Source: Branchipolynoe longqiensis (taxonomy: Eukaryota > Annelida > Polychaeta > Phyllodocida > Polynoidae). Taken from it: 64,000 nucleotides of DNA. The notes below the pieces were generated by a model. The model was not told where the DNA came from. It worked only from the letters and a program-made list of their open reading frames with translations, and ran no database searches. Of this stretch, positions 1 to 11,027 are shown in pieces. The stretch is from positions 121,310,593-121,374,592 of the forward strand of contig CM059187.1 of NCBI GenBank assembly GCA_030323885.1. The letters run 5' to 3'. The translations under genes were made by a program, and so were the position numbers. Numbering within the stretch: the first letter of the stretch is position 1; the number at the start of each line of letters is the position of its first letter.

Positions 1-38
1 CTCTCTTTCTCTCTCTTTCTCTCTCTCTCTCTCTGTTT
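1..38. repeat. (CT)n microsatellite at window edge
   Basis: Near-perfect CT/CTTT run. It is followed by C homopolymers at about 43-53 and 90-99, and is probably cut by the window boundary. Confidence 0.9.
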
Positions 39-106
39 ATCCCCCCCCCCCCCTGGCGTCCTCTTGCTCCTTTTAATCGCCCTGCGTCTCCCCCCCCCCT
101 CTTTTC

Positions 107-540
107 TCTGTACGCCTCTCTGTTAGTGTTACTGTTAGTCTCTTTCTGTCTCTACATCTACCTTTTTTATGTAACCGTTAATATTTTAGAATAAATTACA
201 TCGGCATTCATCTTATTCTCCCATCTGATGAATATCTGCTCTTTGGTCGCGGGTGTAGAATTGAATAGGATATGGGTCATAATGGATAGGTCAAAGTGTA
301 GGCGGGATTTTTTCCCCGCATCTGGGCCGGAGGTAGTGGGTGTGTAACGACCCGTATTGGTGCGAAGCATGCATTATTCCACATCAGCTGCATTGAAAAC
401 TAGAACCCTTCCATTTTGAATTTACGCCTTAATAAATACTAAATGGCAGTTACTTGTGACATTTATCCCAAACTTATACTAAATATAACACGGTGAGTCT
501 AATCACCTAAATATATTATAGTTTTTCTCAATTAGTACCA
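107..540. other. No recognisable feature
   Basis: Mixed-composition DNA. I see no coding-like frame, no known repeat and no convincing splice or promoter signal here. Confidence 0.5.
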
Positions 541-1041
541 CCCCCCCATTTCTTTTATAATAGCCCCTCCCCTACCTTCTTCAAATAATAGCTTCTCCTC
601 CTCTCCCACAAATAATGGCCATCGTCTATCCCTCAGACAATAATAATAACCTGCTGACTTCCCCCTCATATAATAACTCTCTTTTCACCCCTCAAATGAT
701 AGCGGGACTTCTGCCAGCTCAAATAATAGCCACACACAAATAATAGCTTACTTTCCCCTCATATAATAGCTCTCCGCCTACCCCTAAAATAATAGTAGAC
801 CTTCCGCCTGCTCAAATAATAGCCCCCACACAAGTAATAGTTGACTCTCATACTCATATAATAGCTCTCCTTCCACCCCTCAAATAATAGACCTTCCGCC
901 TGCTCAAATAATAGCCCCCACACAAATAACAGCTGACTCTTACTGTCATATAGTAGCTTTCCTCCCACCCCTAAAATAATAGCGGAACCTGAGCCTGCTT
1001 CGACCACCCACAAATAATAGCCATTCCTGCCTCTCATTTCC
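541..1041. repeat. AATAATAG-based minisatellite
   Basis: The octamer AATAATAG recurs about every 25 bp, separated by C/T-rich spacers. Blocks of about four spacers recur in order (TCTCC..CACCCCT, ACCTTCCGCCTGCTC, CCCCCACAC), so there is a weak higher-order period of about 105 bp. An antisense 110-codon frame here is only a translation of the repeat. Confidence 0.85.

Positions 1042-1072
<31 letters not shown>
1042..1072. repeat. (AAT)n microsatellite
   Basis: About ten AAT units directly after the AATAATAG minisatellite, which probably seeded it. Confidence 0.9.
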
Positions 1073-1277
1073 GTATCCTTCCCTTCCACAACAGACCATT
1101 ATTAAGCGCTTACTATGCAATTTAACCAGATGTTGATAGGGGTCACCTGTCACCTCCCTGCCCTTTCAAGAGATCTATTTCATTCACACTCATACCCTTT
1201 GAATACATAATCATTTTATTTCAATGTGAGGATAGTGTGGGTTGTTTTTTGTTAATCGTCTCACGAAATGGGAGTAA

Positions 1278-1827
1278 TGCTGCAGTCACACTATGACGCT
1301 TCTCACCAATGTGCGTCGACGTGTGTGATTTTTTGCCGCAACGTCGGGATACGTCAGGAAGCGTTACGCACGCATTAGGCGCGCGTCGGTACACGTTCAT
1401 GGAAGTCCACGATCGGCGAAGAACGCTGGCGCACGTCGAATCTTTTGTGCTTGCACAAAATTTTCAACGCGCGACAACGCGCATGTGCTAACATTATGGG
1501 GAAGGTAGAAGCACGTCGCCATCGCTGGAATAACGTTACGCGAACGCTATGCACACGGCGTGCGCGCGTGATGGTCGTTCCCACACCTCACACCAAATTG
1601 TTCCTTTGTTGTTTTACATCCTAGCTACATCTAAGGTCATATCAGGACAGCACGCCAACTTCTTTTTTGTTTTTTTCGCCACGCGTCGACACACGTTGGC
1701 CGTGTGCTATTAACACGTTGCGCTGACATCGAACTTCCACCAAAAAGTTTGATGTGTCTCGATGTGTATAACTTATTTTGCGCATTGTCGGCGCGCCGGT
1801 AAGAAGCGTCGTAATGTGACTGCAGCA
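1278..1827. mobile_element. TAA-flanked MITE with TGCTGCAGTCACA termini
   Basis: The left end TGCTGCAGTCACACTATGAC is matched by an inverted copy at 1799-1827 with a few mismatches. Both ends abut the trinucleotide TAA (1275-1277 and 1828-1830), a 3-bp TWA target duplication as used by PIF/Harbinger transposases. The interior is CpG-rich, built from short ACG/GCG words, and has no transposase frame. It carries a SINE tail fragment. Superfamily assignment is inference from TSD length. Confidence 0.75.
1605..1652 (-). mobile_element. SINE-A 3' tail fragment
   Basis: Reverse complement of the SINE-A tail (ATGACCTTAGATG..TAGGATGTAAAACAACA). Only the last 45 bp or so is present, inside the MITE at 1278-1827. 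This is a severely 5'-truncated insertion. Confidence 0.75.
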
Positions 1828-1830
1828 TAA

Positions 1831-2190
1831 CATTGCATTCATCGACCCAGCCACTAATCTGGGCAATGCGGCATGACGTATTGCGTGAGTAAGCCCTCCG
1901 ACTGACCCCCGTGACATTTATGCCCGACACACACTGATTGATGACAAGGTCATCTTGAAGCATCTCACAATGGCGACTGGGTCATCTTAATAGGTCGGCA
2001 ACTGGTGCTAACGGGTGAGGCTTCTATGCATAGAAGACTAGATGAAGCTGGAACTCCCATTAGAAATGTTGAGTTCTATCCAATAAAAGTAAAGAAAGAT
2101 TGGAGTAAGGCACCAGTATTGTCACTATGTCAGTGCATGCCAGCTTTTACAAATATTTTTTAGTGCGTTTTAGCAAGTGCACAGTTTATA
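1831..2190. other. No recognisable feature
   Basis: Unremarkable sequence between the MITE and the CAGT array, with no coding signal. Confidence 0.45.
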
Positions 2191-2413
2191 GTTAGACAGA
2201 CAGTCAGACAGACAGACAGTCAGCCACTAATTTAGCCAGCCAGTCAGTCAGCTAATCAAAAAAATACACAGTCAGTCAGTCAGTCACAGTCAGTCACAGT
2301 CAGTCACGATCAATCATTCAGTCACATTCAGTCACATTCAGTCACATTCAGTCACATCCAGTCAAGTCAGTCAGTCAGTCAGTCAGTCAGTCACGCACAG
2401 CCACTCACAGTAA
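2191..2413. repeat. CAGT / GTCACATTCA minisatellite
   Basis: Irregular CAGT tetramers grade into decamers of GTCACATTCA and GTCACAGTCA, then back to CAGT. This looks like a slippage-driven array. Confidence 0.9.
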
Positions 2414-2494
2414 GTACCGGCAGCGAAATTTAAAAATAGGCACATGGTTCAATATATTTAGCACCATTCCTGGACTTTTAATGGGCGCTGCCAG

Positions 2495-2706
2495 TACCTA
2501 CTCACAGCCAGCCAGTCAGTCACACCCAGCCAGTCAGTCAGTCACAATTAGTAAGCCAATCAGACAGCCAACCAATCAGGCAGGCAGAGTTGCACTCACT
2601 CAGTCAGGTAGTCACAGCCAGCCACTCACTCACTCACTCACCCACTCACTCACTCACTCACTCACTCACTCACTCACTCACTCACTCACTCACTCAGTTA
2701 GTTAGT
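2495..2706. repeat. CAGCCAGT and (CACT)n array
   Basis: CAGCCAGTCAGTCA words, then about 17 perfect CACT units (2625-2697). A 75-bp non-repeat segment separates it from the array at 2191-2413. Confidence 0.9.
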
Positions 2707-3049
2707 CACGTTCTGTCCATCAGTTATCAGGTACACTTTGCTGCATACAAGAGTGCTACCAAAGTGCAGAGCTCAAATTTGTCAGGACCGGCGCTTATTG
2801 CGTAATGTGACCTTTATGCACTCGATGTCCCTGGCAACTTGATATACCCAACTGGCAAGTACATTGAAATCCAGGCATATCTGCGGCTACTCGTGCGAGG
2901 ACGGGTGTCTCCTGTCGTTTAATATAATAATAAGCCACAGAAACCAAACTGAGTAATGAATAGCCCGATGCTGTGTGAGGGAGGGGTGGGGGAGGGGGTT
3001 GTCGTGTATCTGATACTGGGTGCTTGGAACTGAGTCTGGGTGTGCTTCT
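2707..3049. other. No recognisable feature
   Basis: Non-repetitive sequence between the CACT array and a SINE. No convincing coding frame. Confidence 0.4.
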
Positions 3050-3060
3050 GGTACAGTGGT

Positions 3061-3387
3061 GGTTGGTTGGTTGGAGTTTTACATCCTGGCAACATCTATG
3101 GTCATATAAGGACAGGTACCGTATTGTGAAAGTGCACACTTGTGGCAATTTTATAGTGCTGCCCCACTGGGAGACCAGGCCACCAGCACCATGACCTGAT
3201 ATCCCTCTCAGTCACATTATCCTGACAACGAGCCAACCAGTACTTGCCCTATACTAATAATGTTGAGGGCCTGGTTAGGAAGCGACAAGTATAAATTTTA
3301 TAAGTCATTGGTTTGACTCGACCGAGAATTGAACTCCCGACATTCCGCACGGGAGGCCTGTGCTCTATCGATTCGGCCACTGCGTCC
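3061..3387 (-). mobile_element. SINE-A, full length, minus strand
   Basis: On the minus strand it has a tRNA-like head (TGGCCGAATCGATAGAGC as A box, then a B-box region), a central body (GGCAAG..CTGG, TCAGGATAATGTGA, GGGGCAGCACTATAAA) and the tail ATGACCATAGATGTTGCCAGG followed by an AAC-rich end. A perfect 11-bp target duplication GGTACAGTGGT flanks it at 3050-3060 and 3388-3398. SINEs are non-coding and rely on a LINE reverse transcriptase. Confidence 0.92.
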
Positions 3388-3668
3388 GGTACAGTGGTAG
3401 TAGATCCGTGAGTGTCAGCTGACCCTCGGGCTGCCGGAGCTCTGCGCCGCCCCCCTCCCCCCTCCATTTGGGGCTAATTAATGGGGTCACGTGGGTGTGA
3501 GAGAGGTCAGGCTGGCGCTCTGAGACCACCAGGTCCCCCCCCCCCCTCCCCCACACAGCGCTCACCCCACATCCCTACACCCTACATCCACACATCCACA
3601 CCCACATCCCCCACGCCGAACCCAGCGTCCCCTATTACAGGCACCGGAGGACGTTTGTCACGTTAATC

Positions 3669-3693
3669 AGCGCCTAGTGGCGCCATCTAGTAG
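3669..3693 (+). promoter_or_regulatory. CTCF-like motif pair
   Basis: AGCGCCTAGTGGCGCCATCT followed by AGTAGG contains two overlapping words close to the animal CTCF core (GCGCCNNCTAGTGG type). Pattern match only; occupancy is unknown. Confidence 0.35.
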
Positions 3694-3816
3694 GAAGCGG
3701 ACGAGGCAGGGACATGGGCTAAGAGGGTCGGGGAGGGGTCGGGCGGGGTAGGACAAATCAAGGTGATTAGACTGAGCGTGACAGGGTTTTATGAGTGAGG
3801 CGGGGAAGGGCGAAGG

Positions 3817-3848
3817 GCGGGGCGGGGCGGGGCGGGGCGGGGCGGGGA
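3817..3848. repeat. (GGCGG)n pentamer, quadruplex-capable
   Basis: About six GGCGG units on the plus strand, inside a 300-bp G-rich stretch (3700-4050). Repeated GG and GGGG runs could form G-quadruplexes. Confidence 0.8.
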
Positions 3849-4084
3849 GGGGCGAGGTGGAGTGGGGGACATGGAGAGACAAGGAGAGGTAGGGTACTCG
3901 CGGTGCTGAACTGGACATATGGAGGGGGGTGGGGGTGGGGGGCATGGGGCAATGCGGAGGGTAGTGAAGTAGAGAGGGGCGTGGTGGGGTGTTTGGGGTG
4001 GAGTGGGGAGAGGAGAGTGAGCTAGGTTAGAAGGGAGGTGGGGGGGGGGGGAGATGTGGTTTTGCAGGTGTGGCATAGAGAGAA

Positions 4085-5605
4085 TGGAAGTGTGAGGGGC
4101 GTGGCAGGGTATTGTGTGGTGGTAGTAGTGGTGGGTAGGGGCGTGGTGGGGTATTCTGTGGTGGTAGTAGTGGTTGTGGGTAGGGGCGTGGTGGGGTATT
4201 GTGTGGTGGTAGTAGTGGTGGTGGGTAGGGGCGTGGTAGGGTATTGCATGGTGGTAGTAGTGGTTGTGGGTAGGGGCGTGGTAGGGTATTGCGTGGTGGT
4301 AGTAGTGGTTGTGGGTAGGGGCATGGTGGGGTATTGTGCGGTGGTAGTAGTGGTGGTGGGTAGGGGCGTGGTGGGGTATTGTGTGGTGGTAGTAGTGGTT
4401 GTGGGTAGGGATGTGGTAGGGTATTGCGTGGTGGTAGTAGTGGTTGTGGGTAGGGGGGTGGTGGGTAATGTGGTGTGTGTAGTACTGGTGGTGGGTAGGG
4501 GCGTGGTAGGGTATTGCATGGTGGTAGTAGTGGTTGTGGGTAGGGGTGTGGTAGGGTATTGCATGGTGGTAGTAGTGGTTGTGGGTAGGGGCGTGGTGGG
4601 GTATTGTGTGGTGGTAGTACTGGTGGTGGGTAGGGGCGTGGTGGGGTATTGTGTGGTGGTAGTAGTGGTTGTGGGTAGGGGTGTGGTAGGGTATTGCGTG
4701 GGGTAGATGGTGACTGGGTATTCTGTGGTGGTAGTAGTGGTGGTGGGTAGGGGTGTGGTAGGGTATTGCGTGGTGGTAGTAGTGGTTGTGGGTAGGGGCG
4801 TGGTGGGGTATTGTGTGGTGGTAGTAGTACTGGTGGTGAGTCGGGGCATGGTAGGGTATTGCGTGGTGGTAGTAGTGGTTGTGGGTAGGGGCGTGGGAGG
4901 TGCAGTGTGGTGGTAGTAGTGGTTGTGGGTAGGGGTGTGGTAGGGTATTGTGTGGTAGTAGTACTGGTGGTGAGTAGGGGCGTGGTGGGGTATTGTGTGG
5001 TGGTAGTAGTGGTGGTGGGTAGGGGCGTGGTGGGGTATTGCGAGGTGGAGTAGTGGTTGTGGGTAGGGGCGTGGTAGGGTATGCGTGGTGGTAGTAGTGG
5101 TTGTGGGTAGGGTGTGGTGGGGTATGTGTGGTAGTATTGGTTGTGGGTAGGGCGTGGTGGGGAATCGTGGTGGAAGTAGTGGTTGTGGGTAGGGGCGTGG
5201 TGGGGTATTGCATGTTGTAGTAGTGTTGTGGGTAAGGGGTAGTGTGGGGTATTGATGGTAGTGTTTATGGTTTGTGGGTAGGGGCGTGGTGGGGTATTGC
5301 GTGGTGGTAGTAGTGGTTGTGGGTAGGTGCGTGGTGGGGATATTGCGTGGTGTAGAGGTTGTGGGTAGGGCGTGGTGGAGGTAATTGCGTGGTGGTAGTA
5401 GTGGTTGTGGTAGGTGCGTGGTGGGGTATTGCTGTGGTGGTAGTAGTGGTTGTGGTAGGGGAGTGTGGGGTAATGCTGTGTAGTAGTGGTTGTGGGTAGG
5501 GGCGTGGTGGGGTATTGCATGGTGGTAGTAGTGGTTGTGGGTAGGGGCGTGGTGGGGTATTGCATGGTGGTAGTAGTGGTTGTGGGTAGGGGCGTGGGAG
5601 GTGCA
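4085..5605. repeat. 45-bp minisatellite, about 33 units, G/T-rich plus strand
   Basis: Unit resembles GGCGTGGTGGGGTATTGCGT + GGTGGTAGTAGTGGTTGTGG + GTAGG. Because 45 bp is 15 codons, several frames stay open for hundreds of codons (Thr/Pro/Tyr-rich on minus, Val/Gly-rich on plus). They are not credible genes: more than one frame is open at once and there is no flanking gene structure. From about 5040 to 5480 single-base gains and losses accumulate and break the period. Confidence 0.93.
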
Positions 5606-5649
5606 GTGTTGTGTGTGTGTTTGGTTCTGATATTGTTTGTTTGGTGTTG

Positions 5650-6205
5650 CTGAGTGTTTGGTGGTGGTGGGGGTAGATGTGGAGGCGTGGGGCAGGGAGG
5701 TATATGGTGGAGGTAGTGGTTGTAGATGTGGAGGTGTGGGGCGGGCAGGTATGTGATGGTGGTGGAGGTGGAGGTAGTGGTGGTAGATGTGGAGGTGTGG
5801 AGCGGGGAGGTATGTGATAGCGGTAGTGGTGGTGGTGGTGATGGTGATGGAGGTAGTGGTGGTAGATGTGGAGGTGTGAGGCGGGTAGGTATGTGATGGT
5901 GATGGAGGTGGAGGTAGTGGTGGTAGATGTGGAGGTGTGAGGCGGGCAGGTATGTGATGGTGGCGATGGTGATGGAGGTGGAGGTGTGGGGCTGGTAGGT
6001 ATGTGATGGTGGTGGTGATGGAGGTGGATGTAGTGGAGGTAGATGTGGAGGTGTGGGGTGGGGAGGTATGTGATGGCAGTGGCAGTGGTGGTGGTGGTGG
6101 TGATGATAGTGATGGAGGTGGAGGTAGTGGTAGTGGTGGCAGATGTGGCGGTGTGGAGCGGGGAGGTATGTGATGACAGTGGTGGTGGTGATGGTAATGG
6201 ATGTT
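5650..6205. repeat. GATGTGGAGGTGTGG minisatellite, left part
   Basis: Units of roughly 60-85 bp contain GGTGGTAGATGTGGAGGTGT then GGGGAGGTATGTGATGGTGG. It continues beyond the SINE at 6206-6506. G/T-rich on plus; antisense frames are repeat translations. Confidence 0.88.
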
Positions 6206-6506
6206 TGTTTGTTGTTGTTTTACGTCCTAACAACATCTAAGGTCATATCAGGATGGGTACAGACTTGTGACAGTGCACACTCATGGCGACTTTATACTGC
6301 TGCCCCTCTGGAATATCAGGCCGCCAGCACCATGACCTGATATCCCACTCATTCACATTATCCTGACACTGAGCCAACCAGTCCTTGCCCTATCCTAATA
6401 ATGCCGAGCAGCAGGCTAGGAAGCAACAAGTATCAATTTTTAAGTCATTGGTTTGACTCGACCAGGGTTCGAACCCACGATCTACCAGCATGGGAGACGG
6501 ACGCTG
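6206..6506 (-). mobile_element. SINE-A inserted in minisatellite, minus strand
   Basis: Begins with the inverted tail (TTGTTGTTTTACGTCCTAAC) and ends with the inverted tRNA-like head (GGGTTCGAACCCACGATCTA, GGGAGACGGACGC). It splits the surrounding array. The repetitive flanks make the target duplication unclear. Confidence 0.9.
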
Positions 6507-7000
6507 CTGATGGAGGTGGAGGTAGTGGTGGCAGATGTGGAGGTGTGGGGCAGCAAGGTATGTGATGGGGGTGGTGGTGGTGGTGATGGAGGTGGATGCG
6601 GGGGTTGGGGGTAGATGTGGTGTTAGTAGATGTGTAGGCGTGGTGGGATGTATATGGTGGTGGTGGTGGATGTGGGGGTGGTGATGGTGGGGGTGGAGGA
6701 GGCGGAGATAGTGGTGGTAGATGTGGAGGTGTGGGGCGGGGATGTATGTGATGGTGGTGGTGATGATGATGGGGGTGGAGGTAGGGGTGGTAGATGTGGA
6801 GTCGTGGGGTTGAAAGGTATATGGTGGGGGAGGGGGTGGAGGCAGGGTGTGGGTGCGGGTATATGTGGTAGATGTGCAGGCGTGGTGGGATGTATGTGGG
6901 GGTGTTGGTGGTGGTGGTAGATGTGGAGGTGTGGGACGGGGAGGGTGTGTGGTGGGGCTGGTGGGGGTGCAGGGTTGGGGGTGCAGGGTGGGACTGGGCG
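6507..7000. repeat. GATGTGGAGGTGTGG minisatellite, right part
   Basis: Same unit family as 5650-6205, resuming after the SINE and more diverged toward 6850-7000, where GGGTGCAGGGTTGG words take over. Confidence 0.85.
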
Positions 7001-7170
7001 GCTCCCAGCAGTCTGCAGCCAGAGCCGAGTTTGGCGCCTAGTGTGGTGCCTAGTGTGGCGCTATAGGTCATGTCAGCCACACCTCAGCAGATGGCATCCA
7101 ATCCTCCCAGTCTATAGATAAATAGTGTGTGGGGGTGGGGGTGGAGGTGCTCGGGTGGGAGGGGGGCAAT

Positions 7171-7602
7171 GAAGAGGGAGCAGTTTAATAATCAAAGCGA
7201 GCAGATGAAATATCACAGTTAGATATTAACTTTTATTTTAATTATAAGCTGACATGTACTGATGTAAAGACGAGTGTTACCTGATTTGCTTATTGTTATG
7301 TGAATTGAACATTTAGGAAGCTGATGTTGGTGTTGGAGAGACCATATTACAAACAACATTCAGGAAGAGGGGGGGGGGGGGGTTAATAATCAAACTCATA
7401 GCGAGCAGAGGAAATATCACAGTTAGATATTAACTTTTATTTCAATTATAAGCTGCCGTGTAGAGACTAGTGCTGCCTGATTTCCTTGAACATTTGGGCA
7501 GCTGATGTTGGTGTTGGAGATACCGTATTACAAACAACATTGAGGAAGAGGGGGAGATTTAATAATCAAAGCGAGCAGATGAAATCCCACAGTTAAAGTT
7601 GG
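7171..7602. repeat. Direct repeats of about 190 bp, copies 1, 2 and part of 3
   Basis: Copies start at 7171, 7364 and 7544 with GAAGAGGG. They share TTTAATAATCAAAGCGAGCA, TTAGATATTAACTTTTATTT and GATGTTGGTGTTGGAGA. Copy 3 is interrupted by a TTAA-flanked MITE and resumes at about 7918. Confidence 0.85.
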
Positions 7603-7917
7603 ATAGTCCGATTATTTTGAGTTTCTGTCATTTTCTGAGATAAATATATTAGGCTGATCGTTATAATCTACCTTACTTTAGTTTAAAGTAACTTTTATTT
7701 TAGATGGCTAAGGTTTGAGATATTTGAAGTGCAAACGTACAAAATTAATTTTGGCAAGCACGCCAAAACTCTGACACCATAAAATTCTGCAGTAACAGGT
7801 TCTATTAAATTGCCTCTGTATTCCCTTCTATGTGATGACAAATGTTTGATAAGTGCACCAGTGTCTAAGTTAGGTGTGTAGACTCAAGTTTATATCACTA
7901 TTTTGGTTTTGAAAATT
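7603..7917 (-). mobile_element. TTAA-type MITE, 3'-truncated, inside repeat copy 3
   Basis: Left end TTAAAGTTGGATAGTCCGAT. The interior matches the copies at 22634, 30718 and 31646 (TTTGGCAAGCACGCCAAAAC, ACTCTGACACCATA, TTGAGATATTTGAAG). The expected right terminus is missing; sequence of the host repeat resumes instead. Confidence 0.75.
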
Positions 7918-8045
7918 TATTTTAAATATAAGCTTACACCTAGAGGGCGAGTGCTACTTGATTTGCTTAAGGTTATGTGAGTTGAACCTTTGCACTCTTG
8001 ATGTTGGTGTTGGAGGGACCATATTACAAATAAAATTCAGTTCAA
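7918..8045. repeat. Remainder of direct-repeat copy 3
   Basis: Matches the second half of the units at 7171 and 7364 (ATAAGCTTACACC, GATTTGCTTAAGGTTATGTG, GATGTTGGTGTTGGAGGGAC). Confidence 0.75.
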
Positions 8046-8197
8046 AGTACTTTTGGGGCCGGAGGCATTTTCTTTCAACTGTTGCATGATATCATGCAAC
8101 ATGTCGGGCTAAACTTGTGCCTCTCGGGGTTAGATACGCGACTTGATAGTAAATGATATGAACATGTGTGCGAGGTAGACCCCAAAGTGCAATTAAC

Positions 8198-8247
8198 GCG
8201 CACACACGCGCACACGTACACGCACGCGCACACACGCACGCACGCAC

Positions 8248-8284
<37 letters not shown>
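8198..8284. repeat. (CA)n with CG interruptions
   Basis: CA dinucleotide array with CACG variants, becoming pure (CA)n at its right end. Confidence 0.93.
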
Positions 8285-8286
<2 letters not shown>

Positions 8287-8409
8287 GTATGTGTGTGTGA
8301 ATGTGTAGTGCTCTCCATCTTCCACTTTTCACAGTCCTGCATGGTGTTAATGTTGGGGCTTGTCATTCCCTCCCCCCCTCGCTATGCCTCCACCTCGTCA
8401 TCCTCACCA

Positions 8410-9941
8410 CAATAGACTACATCACGGTTCCGACTGCGCATCCGCTGAAAACGGCCTTGGGAACAAAGCAAAGGGGTACATTGAGTTTGATGATACGCGC
8501 ATTGAAAAATGTCAGTTTTATTCAAAATTAATAGAAATCCAAAACCCCAACCTTATAAATTTAATATAATCCTTTTCTTAAACATGTTTTCTATAGACCT
8601 CTTTCAATGTTTGTAGACATTGGGTATGCGCGCGCAGCTCGGCTGCAGAACGAAGGCACACTGCCACTGAGTTTGCCCGTACGCGCAGTGTAAAACGTTT
8701 ATTTTATTCAAAGATAATAGAAATGCAGAAGCCTAACCATATAAATCTAATATAATCTATTCGTTAAATATGTTTTCTATGTGTGTACCAAGCGGTTTGT
8801 CTCTAGGTGGTGTCTTTTTAGAGATATTTAACTTTTTCTGTAAAACGTTTATTTTATTCAAAGATAATAGAAATGCAGAAGCCTAACCATATAAATCTAA
8901 TATAATCTATTCGTTAAATATGTTTTCTATATGTGTACCAAGCGGTTTGTCTCTAGGTGGTGTCTTTTTAGAGATATTTCACTTTTTGTGTATGAAGATT
9001 GCTCACGGCCATTGACAATGCACTAGCACTGACACTCAGAATATCCCAACTTTCACTATTATCTCTTGTTTTTAATACTTTCAGCGTAAATTGCTCTTAG
9101 GGTACATTAAATACTTCAGATCTTCCTCTTCAATCGCGCATTAAGATATTTTTAATCGATCCAATGAAAGCTTTTCAATTTATTTTACAAAAATAAAAGC
9201 TCCACATAGACATAGCATTGCAGTATTTTACCCTTCGCGGGCAGTTTGCCGGTACGCGTAGTGCAAAACGTCGATTTTATTCAAAATTTTTAGAAATCCA
9301 GAACCGTAACCATATCAATTGAATATAATCTTATTGGTAAACATGTTTTCTATCTGTATTCCACTCAGTTTGTTTCTAGGTCTTGTGGTTTTAGAGATAT
9401 TTAACTTTTTCTGTATGAAGATTTCCCATAGCCATTGAGTTTGCAGTGTGACCGGATGTTGTCCTGCAGCCAAGCAGCGCGCGCACTGACCTAAATAGCC
9501 ATGCTGACGTCATCTGAAATTGGTCAATATGTATTCCAAGCAGTTTGTGCCTAGGTGGTGTGGTTTTATCAATATTTTACTTTTTCTGTATGGAGATTGC
9601 TCACTGCCATTGACAAGGCATTGCGTACTCTGGCTATGGCTCTAACATTAGTCTGAGTGCCTAGATCTTTCTAAATCTAAATGCACATGGCATAAGATGT
9701 GCTGATTATATTGATGGAAATGCAATGCTGGATAAAAGATTAATATCTTAATTTATTATATATATATTTTTAGTTAGTATTCTATGTTTCAAACAAGAGC
9801 TGAGATGAGCTGAAACTAGCACATTTCATAGCTGCACCCAGTGTATTGCACATGTGCCATGTGCTTTTGGGGGGGGGGGGTGTTTTGCTCTGACCCATCC
9901 CACAATGCACCGCGCCGCTGGAACCGTGATGTAGTCTATTG
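8410..9941. mobile_element. 1.5-kb non-autonomous element with terminal inverted repeats
   Basis: The left terminus CAATAGACTACATCACGGTT is mirrored by AACCGTGATGTAGTCTATTG at 9922-9941, with further weaker matching inward. The interior has no transposase frame and consists of diverged copies of an A/T-rich module (ATTCAAA..AATAGAAATCCAGAA, AAACATGTTTTCTAT, TTTAGAGATATTTAACTTTT). A second, left-truncated copy lies at 29875-30597. I could not define a target duplication, so the superfamily is open. Confidence 0.7.
8689..8988. repeat. 150-bp tandem duplication inside the 1.5-kb element
   Basis: TGTAAAACGTTTATTTTATT starts at 8689 and again at 8839. The two 150-bp units are nearly identical, so the duplication is recent relative to the other modules of the same element at about 9250 and 9520. 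Confidence 0.92.
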
Positions 9942-9953
9942 GACCATTGCTGT

Positions 9954-10160
9954 CCTCCTCCTCCTCCTCCTCCTCCTCCTCCCCTCCCCTCTCCTCCTCC
10001 CCCGCCCTTCCCCCTCCCCCCCCTCCCCTCCCCTCCCCTCCCTCCCCTCCCCCTCCCCTCCTCCCCTCCCCTCCCCTCCCCCTCCCTCCCTCCCCCCCTA
10101 CCCCCTCCCCTCCCTCCCCTCCCTCCCCTCCTCCCTCCCCTTCCCTCCCCTCCCCTCTGT
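9954..10160. repeat. (TCC)n / CCCCT pyrimidine tract
   Basis: Almost pure C/T on plus. All three frames on each strand are open, giving spurious Pro/Ser and Glu/Gly frames. Mirror symmetry could favour triplex DNA. Confidence 0.92.
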
Positions 10161-10259
10161 GTACTGCCTGCATCCCACCCAGCAGTCACCATCAGCAGCA
10201 GACATTGGGCATGCCTCTCCTCCCTCACTCAGCCCCCAACCCCAGTCAGTGTTGAGTGC

Positions 10260-10620
10260 GTAGTGCAGTAGCCGTGGCGGCCCGACGCCTCTCCCCGCCC
10301 GGCCTGCCTCGCCGCCACTCCCGCCCACATCCCGCCCACCAGCCCCGTGTGCAGTCAACGCCCGCCAGCAGCGCACCCAGACGGCAGGACCTGCCCGTCT
10401 GGCCTCACTCGTCATGCAATGAATGAATGAGTCAGTCGGTAACGCTAACAGTACTTGTAAACCCTGGAGGAGTACAAGACTGGACTCCGCCGTGCACCAG
10501 GTGTGTGTGTGAGTGTGTGAGAGTGTGTAAATGTACGCATGCGCCTCCCGGTGCTCGGGGTTAGTCGGCAGTGCGGGCGTGTTGTGGTGTATTCCCGGTC
10601 GGACCGGCGTGCTGGCCAGG
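10260..10620. promoter_or_regulatory. CpG-rich block with NRF1- and GC-box-like motifs
   Basis: CpG-dense DNA between two pyrimidine tracts. It carries CCGCCC boxes (about 10299-10340) and TACGCATGCGCC at about 10533, close to the NRF1 palindrome. No TATA box or adjacent clear coding exon is visible. Could be a housekeeping-type promoter or just GC-rich intergenic DNA. Confidence 0.3.
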
Positions 10621-11027
10621 CAGCATAAAGCCTAAAGCATACATTCAGAAGCCTACCGCCTATATTGGACGCACCGGGCTGGTAGTGGTACCCTCCAGCA
10701 CGGGAGCCACTTATAAACGAGTCGACCACAGGAGGGGGAGAGGAGAAGGAGAAGAAGGCCATCACCCTTCTCCGCCCTCCACCAGGGTTTCTCCAGTACG
10801 ACAGCCTGCCCATGTGGGAGCTTAACGATCAATATGTGTGAGTAGGAACATACTGTGTACCTCCGGGGCACTCACCCCGCCCCGTTCGCCCCGCCGTGGT
10901 GTGTGAGTAGAGGCCGGCTGTGCAAGCTGCTATTACCATTAAGTATTGATTCGATGTCAGTTTGACAGGGCGCAATATCATCAACGTCGTCATGTAGGCG
11001 ATGTGGACCCAATGGCATCAACACCCC

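Noticed and set aside
3789..5565. Minus-strand open frames up to 512 codons (Pro/Thr/His/Tyr-rich)
   Set aside because: Translations of a stop-free 45-bp repeat. Several overlapping frames are open together, with no start context, splice signal or non-repeat domain.
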